A DNA stretch of 11,923 nt. Origin: Desulfohalobiaceae bacterium. GTDB lineage: Bacteria > Desulfobacterota > Desulfovibrionia > Desulfovibrionales > Desulfothermaceae. Below the pieces are notes generated by a model. It searched no databases and was not told where the DNA came from. It saw only the letters and a program-made list of their open reading frames with translations. The DNA is taken from NCBI GenBank assembly GCA_021737115.1, contig JAIPER010000070.1, positions 1-11,923 on the forward strand. The letters run 5' to 3'. Below, piece after piece: positions 1 to 6,090 of the stretch. Made by a program: the position numbers and the translations under genes. Each line of letters begins with the position of its first letter. The first letter of the stretch is position 1.

Positions 1-996
1 GACCGGGAAGACGTCCTGATCAATCTCGTTGTCGAAGTCAAGGGCGAGCGCATCGAGGTGGATTTCGCAGGCAGCTCGGGCCAGGTTGATTGGGGCGGCA
101 ATGTGGTCTACAATTTCACCTATGCCTACGTGTTCATGGCCTTGAAAAGCATGTTTGATCCCGACCTTCCCAACAACGAAGGCTGCGCCGCCCCCATCCG
201 CGTCCGGGCCCCCGAAGGAAGCGTGGTCAACTGCAAATATCCCGCGGCCGTGGCGGCCAGGATGCAGATCGGACACTTCGTGACCGAGATCATCTACCAG
301 GCCATGGCCGAGGTCCTGCCGGACAGGGTCATCGCCGGCAGCGGCGGCACGCCGGCCACCATGAACGTCTTTTACGGCCGGAGAAAGGACTCCTCGCCCT
401 GGCACAGCGTGATCATCAGGGGCGGGGGCATGGGCGCCGGCCGGGGCAACGACGGCTATTACGACTATATTTTTCCGGCCAACGGGGCCAACACCCCGGT
501 GGAGATCTTCGAGAGCAACACCCCGCTCATCATCGAAAAACGGGAGCTGCTTATGGATTCAGGCGGCCCCGGCCGGACGCGGGGCGGCCTGGGCCGGAGG
601 GTGGTATTCAATATCCCTGATGATGCTTACGGTCCCCTGTCCCCGGTCAACCTGGGGATCCAGTCCGGACGCTATAAATATCCCCCCCGGGGCTTGTTCG
701 GCGGCGGCAGCGGTTCCCTGGCCAGGTTCCTGGTCAATGAAACACCGGGCAACCCCTATGGCCTGAGCCGGCTGGCCCCCGGAGATCGAATCACCATGGA
801 CGCCCCCGGTGGCGGCGGATATGGTGCCCCCTTCACCAGGGATTCGGAAATGGTGGCCCGCGATGTGAAACAGGAATACGTCAGCCTCCAACAGGCCAGA
901 GAGGACTACGGGGTGGTCCTTGATCCCGAGACCCTGGAGGTTGACGAAAAAGCCACCCGAGAGTTACGAAACACACGACAAAATCAACGATCTTAA
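1..996 (+). CDS. Hydantoinase B/oxoprolinase family protein, C-terminal part (5' end outside window)
   Basis: The frame is open from the first base, so the gene starts upstream; 331 C-terminal residues are present. The stretch reading APEGSVVNCKYPAAVAAR, the later GNDGYYDYIFPANGANTPVE and the Gly-rich tail (APGDRITMDAPGGGGYG) are typical of the HyuB family. That family covers N-methylhydantoinase and 5-oxoprolinase beta halves and the corresponding large subunits of acetone and acetophenone carboxylases. These enzymes work with a HyuA-type ATPase subunit, which would be expected upstream. The family assignment is firm; the substrate is not. The next gene, 66 bp downstream on the same strand, is a beta-oxidation fusion, which favours a carboxylase-like role on a ketone over a hydantoinase role, but this is inference from context. 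The C-terminus ends in a charged tail rich in Arg and Gln. No truncation is seen apart from the window edge. Confidence 0.9.
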   Translation, partial: DREDVLINLVVEVKGERIEVDFAGSSGQVDWGGNVVYNFTYAYVFMALKSMFDPDLPNNEGCAAPIRVRAPEGSVVNCKYPAAVAARMQIGHFVTEIIYQAMAEVLPDRVIAGSGGTPATMNVFYGRRKDSSPWHSVIIRGGGMGAGRGNDGYYDYIFPANGANTPVEIFESNTPLIIEKRELLMDSGGPGRTRGGLGRRVVFNIPDDAYGPLSPVNLGIQSGRYKYPPRGLFGGGSGSLARFLVNETPGNPYGLSRLAPGDRITMDAPGGGGYGAPFTRDSEMVARDVKQEYVSLQQAREDYGVVLDPETLEVDEKATRELRNTRQNQRS

Positions 997-1003
997 ATGA
1001 AGG

Positions 1004-1051
1004 ATATATTTGCCTTCGATATCCACCGGTGGACATCAAAGGCAAATATAT
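1004..1051. repeat. 48-bp zero-spacer inverted repeat between the two plus-strand genes
   Basis: The two 24-base arms are complementary at 22 of 24 positions around the centre at 1027/1028 (core CCACCGGTGG). The outer 13 bases (ATATATTTGCCTT and its complement) match perfectly; the mismatches are 1017/1038 and 1021/1034. It begins 7 bases after the stop of the HyuB-like gene and ends directly before the AAGGAG ribosome binding site of the dehydrogenase-hydratase gene. No T-run follows on either strand, so it is not a standard intrinsic terminator. It could be an operator for a dimeric regulator, or an mRNA hairpin that affects processing, stability or translation of the downstream gene. Confidence 0.85.
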
Positions 1052-1062
1052 GAAGGAGTGTT

Positions 1063-3087
1063 ATGCAGGACCAGACTCTCTATCCTACGGCCAAGAACCC
1101 CATGCTCATCAAACCGGCCCGTTCCCTGCCCCGGGAAGTGGCCATCATCGGCTCCGGAACCATCGGTCCGGACATCGGCTACTATCTGAAAAGCGCTCTG
1201 CCGGAGATCAAACTCCACCTGGTGGATATTTCTGAATCCGCTCTCCAGAATGCCGAAAAACGCATCGGCTCCTATGCCCAGAAAGGGGTGGACAAGAAAA
1301 AAATGACCCCGGAGAAGGCCGAGGCCGTCTTGAAAAACATCAGCTACACCTCGGATTACGACCAGATCAAGGACTGTGAACTGGTCATCGAAGCCGCCAC
1401 CGAAGACCTCGGACTGAAACAGAAGATCTTCAAACTGCTGGAAGACCGGGTTTCCGAGAAGGCTATCCTGACCTCCAACACCAGTTCCATACCTGCCGCC
1501 CGGATCTTTGCCCAGGCCAGGCACCCGGAGCGGACCAGCATCACCCATTTCTTTGCCCCGGCCTGGCGCAGTCTGCCCGTGGAGATCGTCACCTGGGAAC
1601 AGTCACGGCAGGAGGTCATCGACTACCTGCTCTGGTTTTTCACCATGACCGGCAAAGTGCCTCTGGTGACCAGGGACGTGGTCTGCTTCATGCTGGACCG
1701 GATCTTCGACAACTGGTGCAACGAGGCCGCCCTGCTTTTGAACGAAGCCTCGGCCTCCCAGATCGACACCGTATCCGAGGAGTTTGTTTATGCCGGTCCT
1801 TTTTTCGTCCTCAACCTGGCCAACGGCAACCCGATCATCATCGAGACCAACACCAATCAGATGCTTGAGGAGGGCGGCCATTACCAGCCTGCCCCCATCC
1901 TGGCCTCAGTCGAAAAATGGGCCACGGCCAATCCCGGGTCCGGAGACAAGGTGCCGGAGGAGGTCAAAGACCGGGTTCGGGACCGGCTGCTGGGCATCCT
2001 CTTCTCCCAGAGCTTCGACATCCTGGACCGCAGTATCGGCACCAAGGAGGACCTGAACCTGGGCTGCGAGATCGGTCTGGGCTTCAAACAGGGGCCCCTC
2101 GACCTGATGCAGAAACTGGGTGAAAAGGAAGTCAAAAGAGTCGTGGAGCGCTTTGCCCTGGATAAGCCCGAATTCCCCAAACCCCAGCATCCCCTGGATG
2201 AATATCTCGCCTTCAGGCGCAATGTGCTGGTAGATGACGTGGACGGGGTCAAAGTGCTCACCCTGCGCAGACCCCAGGCCATGAACGCCTTGAGCGATCA
2301 GATCAACAACGAGATCCTCTCGGTCCTGGAACAATTTCAGAACGACCCCGAGACCAGGGGCTTTGTCCTGACCGGCTACGGGCTGAACGTTTTTTCAGCC
2401 GGCGCGGACATCGGCAAGTTTCCTCAGCTCCTGGGGGACAAGGAAGGGGCGGCCCGGTACAGCCGGGAATGCGCCAAAGTCCAGCGCTTCATGGACAACA
2501 TGGACAAACCCATTGTCGCCGCGGTCAACGGTCTGGCCCTGGGCGGGGGCTTGGAAATGGCCATTCGCTGCCAGGACCTGGTAGCGGTCAGACAAGCCGG
2601 ATTCCAGTTCCCGGAGATCACCCTGGGCATCCTCCCGGGAATCGGGGGCTGTGTGGTGCCGTACCGCAGGTGGCCCAAAGGGAGCAAGCTCTTTCACGAG
2701 ATGATTCTCCTCGGCAAACGCATCAGCGCAGACCAGGCCAAAGAAGTGGGCATGGTCCGGACCATCGTGGACAGCCACCAGGACCTGCTGCCCGAGGCCG
2801 TGCGGACGGTCCTCGACCTGCAGGGCACCAGGCATCGGATCCCGGAAGGCAAGGTTGACATCCCTGAAATCGAACTCCCCGAGACCCCCAAGGCCGGAAA
2901 GCTCCCTCTGAGCCGCGAGGCCGTGGAACAGACAGCGGCAACCATCAAAAAGGCAGCCGCAGCCGAGAGCTTTGAGCAGGCCCTGGAGATCGGGTATCAG
3001 GGCTTTGGTGAAATAGCCTGCCTGGAGGCCGCCAAAGAGGGCATCTCCGCCTTTCTGGAGAAGCGAAAACCGGAATTCAAAAAGTGA
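1063..3087 (+). CDS. 3-hydroxyacyl-CoA dehydrogenase/enoyl-CoA hydratase fusion protein
   Basis: The 674-residue protein has the dehydrogenase first and the hydratase second, the reverse of FadB. This order is known from bifunctional crotonyl-CoA hydratase/3-hydroxybutyryl-CoA dehydrogenases of archaea and anaerobic bacteria. Residues 24-200 form the NAD-binding domain (GSGTIG at 30-35; SNTSS at 138-142; catalytic-type His162 and Glu174, 12 apart as in the family). Residues about 203-365 hold two helical dehydrogenase C-terminal modules. Residues about 385-590 are a crotonase domain with SAGADI (445-450), GGGLEMA with Glu498, and FPEITLG with Glu518; both hydratase catalytic Glu are present. 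The expected active-site Asn of the dehydrogenase is Asp212, and the HFxNP Asn is Ala165. Residues 590-674 are a charged, helical-looking tail. The ATG is preceded by AAGGAG at 1053-1058. Expected role: hydration and NAD-dependent oxidation of an enoyl-CoA in the cytoplasm; chain length and ring status are unknown. Confidence 0.93.
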   Translation: MQDQTLYPTAKNPMLIKPARSLPREVAIIGSGTIGPDIGYYLKSALPEIKLHLVDISESALQNAEKRIGSYAQKGVDKKKMTPEKAEAVLKNISYTSDYDQIKDCELVIEAATEDLGLKQKIFKLLEDRVSEKAILTSNTSSIPAARIFAQARHPERTSITHFFAPAWRSLPVEIVTWEQSRQEVIDYLLWFFTMTGKVPLVTRDVVCFMLDRIFDNWCNEAALLLNEASASQIDTVSEEFVYAGPFFVLNLANGNPIIIETNTNQMLEEGGHYQPAPILASVEKWATANPGSGDKVPEEVKDRVRDRLLGILFSQSFDILDRSIGTKEDLNLGCEIGLGFKQGPLDLMQKLGEKEVKRVVERFALDKPEFPKPQHPLDEYLAFRRNVLVDDVDGVKVLTLRRPQAMNALSDQINNEILSVLEQFQNDPETRGFVLTGYGLNVFSAGADIGKFPQLLGDKEGAARYSRECAKVQRFMDNMDKPIVAAVNGLALGGGLEMAIRCQDLVAVRQAGFQFPEITLGILPGIGGCVVPYRRWPKGSKLFHEMILLGKRISADQAKEVGMVRTIVDSHQDLLPEAVRTVLDLQGTRHRIPEGKVDIPEIELPETPKAGKLPLSREAVEQTAATIKKAAAAESFEQALEIGYQGFGEIACLEAAKEGISAFLEKRKPEFKK

Positions 3088-3117
3088 GGAGTGAGGAGTG
3101 AACAGTGAGGAGTTAAG

Positions 3118-3617
3118 AGGTGTCAGGTGTCAGCCCTGCCTCTGGCAAATCTGACACATAACTATTTATTTTTTATTAGAATACACAACAACACTATGAA
3201 ATTATAGATATAGAATCTACGACTGCCAGTTTGATCAAAGAAGAAACTCCAATTTTGAGCATTGGCACCCTCTTTTCGAACCGGGCAACAGGGTTTTCTT
3301 GCGCGTCCTCGCTGGGAGGCTTCTCAGGTTTCTCTTAGGCTCGCGAAATGGGGGAAACCGGACCGCACCAAAGGCTTCAAACAAGAAGACAGCTGAAAAT
3401 ACACTTTCATGCAACATCCAAATTTAAAGCAGAGCTTAAGAGTCCGGAGGGGGCAGGGATCCCGTGTTCACGAGCCTTAGAAAACCGAGAGCCGGAAGCG
3501 TTTAAGCGAAAGAGAGCCCTGTGACCGGTTCGCATTCTTAGATGAAGTTTCATACGAGGTGTCAGATTTTAAGGCATTGATACTGTGAATCTTTTCTTTT
3601 CCTGACACCTGAAACCT
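3118..3617. repeat. 16-bp terminal inverted repeats bounding about 500 bp
   Basis: AGGTGTCAGGTGTCAG at 3118-3133 matches the reverse complement of 3602-3617 (AGGTTTCAGGTGTCAG) at 15 of 16 positions. A third copy of AGGTGTCAG lies at 3557-3565 and forms a 9-bp perfect stem with CTGACACCT at 3602-3610. The arrangement resembles a small non-autonomous element, but I see no target-site duplication and no transposase remnant. Copies of one short dispersed repeat in opposite orientation would look the same. Confidence 0.4.
3127..3176 (+). terminator. Possible terminator of the plus-strand operon
   Basis: GTGTCAG (3127-3133) pairs with CTGACAC (3151-3157), with an inner TGCC/GGCA stem around a 3-base loop. 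A T-rich stretch follows within about ten bases (TATTTATTTTTTATT). It lies 40 bp after the stop of the dehydrogenase-hydratase fusion, where a terminator is expected. The stem is interrupted and the T-run is not immediate, so termination efficiency is doubtful. The same bases are part of the GGTGTCAG repeat set. Confidence 0.35.
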
Positions 3618-3696
3618 GTGAAATGTCCAATTTTGAAGTCAAATCAATCATTTTAGGCAGTTAACTCTCATAATTGGTACAGGTGTACGAAGTCTG

Positions 3697-3734
3697 CAGT
3701 TGGATCCTGCGGAGCAGTCCGAAGGCGCCAACTG
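3697..3734. repeat. Hairpin downstream of the TAXI gene
   Basis: CAGTTGG (3697-3703) and CCAACTG (3728-3734) form a 7-bp stem, with a smaller CTGC/GCAG stem inside. It lies just past the stop of the TAXI gene, as read on the minus strand. No T-run follows on that strand, so it may be a Rho-dependent or 3'-end-protecting structure, or part of a dispersed repeat, rather than an intrinsic terminator. Confidence 0.4.
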
Positions 3735-3749
3735 TGGATATTTGAGTTT

Positions 3750-4781
3750 TTATCTGCCCACTTTGTGGCCTTTTGCCTCCAGGAACTCGATGACTGCAGG
3801 GTGATAGTCCTCTCGGGGTACAGGCAACTCGCCGATGGTTTCCTTGGTGATGCCCTTGCCCACGGCATGGTAATCCCCGAATTTATCGGCGTTTTCATAG
3901 ATGATGCGCACGATTTCCCGGACAATATCCGGGTCCATGTCCTCATGCACCAGCCATCCCAGTGAATTCAGGAACCCTTTGAATTTCGGCAGGTCTGACT
4001 TGCCGATCTCTTTCGCTTCACAGCCCACGAGGGAAAAGGAAGAGGCCCCGACCTTTTCTCTGACCTTGGCCACATCCTCGTCTTTGAGTTCCAGCACCTG
4101 CACGTCGCGTTGCTGCAGGAGCCGTTCAAAGGGGGGCATGGGCTTCCATTTTTTATATTCGCCAGGTCCCAGGGTAACCGCCCCTGTCCAGGTCACATTT
4201 AGGGTTCCGTCCATAAGCCTGTCAATGGCTATTTTGGCGGTATTGCCATAGGTCAGCCTGACTTCATCCCGTATGTTCCAGGCATGATCGATCATCCATT
4301 CCTCCATGAACTGATTGGTGGAGCCCATGGTGTCCAGGCCTATTGTCTTACCTTTCAGATCCTTCCAGGTTTTAATGTCCGGATCCAGGGAAATCAGGGG
4401 AGAGGCGATACTGGCCATCAGGCTGACCCACTTGCATTCTTTCCAGGGGCCCATTTCCTTGAAGCGGGCAATTCCCAGGGCAAGCTGGTCCACAGTAATG
4501 GTCACGGCCGAGCCTACGTAGGTGTCTTTCTTGTCGCTCTGGCCAACGATGTAGCGCAGGTTTTCAAAGGTGCTCGATGTCTCCACGGCATTGCAATGCA
4601 GCCAGTCGGAGTTTTTGTTGATCAATTCGCTCAGGGCGAAGCCCAGGGTGTAGACCACCCCGCCGGAAGCCATGGTGTAGAGGGTCAGTTCAACGGGCTC
4701 GTGCTTCTCTGCAGCAAGGCCCCGCAAAGGAAACACAATCAGGAGAGCAAACAAAACAATGAGGGATACTGTTCTTTTCAT
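3750..4781 (-). CDS. TAXI family TRAP transporter substrate-binding protein
   Basis: The 343-residue protein begins with a signal peptide: Lys2 and Arg3, a hydrophobic core at 5-18, and probable cleavage after Ala23 or Ala24 (GLAAEK). The mature start, with YTMASGGVVYTLGFALSELI at about 35-54, matches the Gly-rich substrate-contact region of TAXI periplasmic receptors. The later WKDLKGKTIGLDTMGS (139-154) is the usual domain-crossing segment. Such proteins deliver organic acids or amino acids to a fused DctQM-type permease driven by an ion gradient. No permease gene is present here, so the partner is probably encoded elsewhere. The start is supported by AAGGAGG eight bases upstream. It lies downstream of the amidohydrolase and IclR genes on the same strand, so its ligand is probably the amidohydrolase substrate or a precursor (inference). 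The upstream 165-bp spacer is long enough for its own promoter. Confidence 0.9.
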   Translation of the reverse strand: MKRTVSLIVLFALLIVFPLRGLAAEKHEPVELTLYTMASGGVVYTLGFALSELINKNSDWLHCNAVETSSTFENLRYIVGQSDKKDTYVGSAVTITVDQLALGIARFKEMGPWKECKWVSLMASIASPLISLDPDIKTWKDLKGKTIGLDTMGSTNQFMEEWMIDHAWNIRDEVRLTYGNTAKIAIDRLMDGTLNVTWTGAVTLGPGEYKKWKPMPPFERLLQQRDVQVLELKDEDVAKVREKVGASSFSLVGCEAKEIGKSDLPKFKGFLNSLGWLVHEDMDPDIVREIVRIIYENADKFGDYHAVGKGITKETIGELPVPREDYHPAVIEFLEAKGHKVGR

Positions 4782-4858
4782 GGCATGATCCTCCTTTTCT
4801 GCTTTTCTTCGATTTGTGAACAGGGGAAAACCGATAGAACAGATTCTTTGTGACTGGC

Positions 4859-4869
4859 ATCACCTCCTT
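4859..4869 (-). promoter_or_regulatory. Strong Shine-Dalgarno sequence without an assigned gene
   Basis: On the minus strand this reads AAGGAGGTGAT, a perfect complement of the usual 3' tail of 16S rRNA. It lies 78 bp upstream of the TAXI start codon, which has its own AAGGAGG. An ATG overlaps it (4860-4858) and opens a 56-codon frame ending at 4690, inside the TAXI gene in another frame. The ATG is only two bases from GGAGG, which is too close for efficient initiation. It may be a decoy, a leader-peptide start or a remnant. Confidence 0.4.
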
Positions 4870-4946
4870 TTCCCTGGTTGCTCTTTGAGATTTTGATCGT
4901 TAGCTTTGGATTCAGTGCAGGGTCGTGGATGACGACTGTTTAGCGC

Positions 4947-5960
4947 CTACAGGGAGCATAAGGGGAGTCGCAGCAGTTTGATGAGATTGTTTCGGTACAG
5001 CTTTGATTTGTCCGCATCACTCAAGCCCATTTCCTCTATGGACTGGATGGTGTCCCGGATCAGCCGGTGTCCGTTCTGATTGTCGAAAGGCAGATCAGTG
5101 GCAAAGAGCATTTGATCGATACCTGCGAAGGACAGACCGCACTGCAGGGAAGGAGTGTGTCCGTTTACAGCGGTATCGAAATAAAACCGGCGGAAGTAAT
5201 CGATAGGTTTCTCCTTGAGATACACATCACGGTGTCCCATACGCATCTCATTGAAATCATAGCTCCAGTCAATGCGGCCGGCGAGGAATGGCGTAATGCC
5301 GCCGCAATGATGGGTGATGATCTTCAGCCGGGGCAGACGCTCCATGATACCGCTGTACACCAGCCGGGCCATGGCCAGGGAAGTCACATAGGGCCAGCCG
5401 AGCTGTGTCCAGAGACGGTATTTGGAATACTCTTCAGTTTCATAATCAGGAGTACTCATCTCCCTCATCGGATGAAGGAATATCGGACGGTCCAATTCAA
5501 CCATCTTCTCAAAGAGAGGATAAAATTCCGGGGAATCCAAAGGCTTCCCCGTTATGTCCGTATTGATTTCAACAGCCCGCAGACGCAGTTCCTTGACTGC
5601 TCTGTCTGCTTCCTGGAGAGCAGCCTCCATGTCGGTCATGGGGAGGCAGGCTATGCCGGCGGCAAAGCGGTCGGGGTATCGAAAAACCGTTTCCGCGATT
5701 TGATCGTTGGCGATGCGGCACAACTCTACGGCTGTTTCAGGAGGCGCGATATTGTAGACGGGCGGCGCAGCCACCGAGATAACCTGCATGTACTCGTCAA
5801 AAGAGTCCATGACCCTGAATCGGGCTTCCAGGTTCACGAGGGTGGGGATGGTCCGGGCGTACCTGGCAGTATTTGATTTCGGGTCCTGAAACGTGGCCTT
5901 TTTTTCCAGCTCTGTTTGGTATTTTTCGGGCAGGATGTGGGTGTAGCCGTCTATGATCAT
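4947..5960 (-). CDS. Amidohydrolase-2 (ACMSD-like) family metal-dependent hydrolase/decarboxylase
   Basis: I start the protein at the ATG at 5960 (337 residues, beginning MIIDGYTHILPEKY), because AAGGAG lies seven bases upstream and the family N-terminus begins there. A start at 6041 would add 27 unrelated residues and run into the operator. The fold is the TIM-barrel amidohydrolase family that includes aminocarboxymuconate-semialdehyde decarboxylase and gamma-resorcylate decarboxylase. Visible metal or active-site residues are His8, His163 (FLHP), His217/His218 (ITHHCGG) and Asp289 (FATDLPFD). The usual first ligand of the N-terminal HxH is Tyr6 here. The likely reaction is non-oxidative decarboxylation, or hydrolysis of an aromatic or cyclic carboxylate, in the cytoplasm. 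It sits between an IclR regulator (upstream) and a TAXI binding protein (downstream) on one strand, which suggests a catabolic operon. The substrate is unknown. Confidence 0.88.
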   Translation of the reverse strand: MIIDGYTHILPEKYQTELEKKATFQDPKSNTARYARTIPTLVNLEARFRVMDSFDEYMQVISVAAPPVYNIAPPETAVELCRIANDQIAETVFRYPDRFAAGIACLPMTDMEAALQEADRAVKELRLRAVEINTDITGKPLDSPEFYPLFEKMVELDRPIFLHPMREMSTPDYETEEYSKYRLWTQLGWPYVTSLAMARLVYSGIMERLPRLKIITHHCGGITPFLAGRIDWSYDFNEMRMGHRDVYLKEKPIDYFRRFYFDTAVNGHTPSLQCGLSFAGIDQMLFATDLPFDNQNGHRLIRDTIQSIEEMGLSDADKSKLYRNNLIKLLRLPLCSL

Positions 5961-6021
5961 TACCAGTCTCCTTGCTGCTTGAATGGTTGGGCATTTGAAG
6001 AGGCAAAAGGTGACCAAATAT

Positions 6022-6040
6022 TGTTCCGCAATGCGGAACA
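6022..6040. promoter_or_regulatory. Probable IclR-family operator (19-bp perfect palindrome)
   Basis: The sequence reads TGTTCCGCA-A-TGCGGAACA, a perfect dyad with a one-base centre. Next to it, CGGAA (6034-6038) and TTCCG (6043-6047) form a second overlapping palindrome, giving three half-sites. TTCCG/CGGAA dyads of this size are typical of IclR-family binding sites. It lies 62 bp before the amidohydrolase start and 51 bp after the IclR stop. A possible -10 box (TATAAC on the minus strand, 6052-6047) overlaps its upstream edge, which would fit repression, but no good -35 is visible and activation is also possible. Confidence 0.75.
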
Positions 6041-6090
6041 TATTCCGTTATATGGTACATCGAAAGGATAAATCTAATCAGGTGCTTCTG

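Larger units (their letters stand above)
3088..3749. other. Gene-free convergent intergenic region (662 bp) with repeats and potential hairpins
   Basis: The plus-strand operon ends at 3087 and the minus-strand operon ends at 3750, so no promoter for either is needed here. The region opens with three GTGAGGA direct repeats (3084, 3091, 3105). It contains inverted GGTGTCAG-type repeats, AT-rich patches (3160-3220) and a GC-richer central block (3270-3540) with several short palindromes. A 60-codon open frame on the minus strand (3235-3417) has no clear ribosome binding site or recognisable domain and is not called. I see no convincing protein gene. It may be an accumulation of small dispersed repeats or the remains of a small element. 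Confidence 0.6.

Noticed and set aside
3084..3111. GTGAGGA triple repeat as a CRISPR-like or iteron array
   Set aside because: Units are only 7 bp with unequal spacing and begin within the stop codon of the preceding gene; too short for either.
3235..3417. 60-codon open frame on the minus strand in the convergent intergenic region
   Set aside because: No clear ribosome binding site, Arg/Lys-rich random-looking composition and no recognisable motif; it overlaps the block that looks like structured or repeat DNA.
3557..3610. 9-bp AGGTGTCAG/CTGACACCT stem as an intrinsic terminator
   Set aside because: The 36-base loop is long and no T-run follows on either strand; better explained as two copies of the dispersed repeat.
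5067..5876. 269-codon plus-strand open frame opposite the amidohydrolase
   Set aside because: Antisense to a gene with conserved active-site residues; the translation shows no domain.
5961..6041. 27-residue N-terminal extension of the amidohydrolase from an ATG at 6041
   Set aside because: The extension lies over the palindromic operator, has no ribosome binding site, and the family N-terminus starts exactly at the well-supported ATG at 5960.
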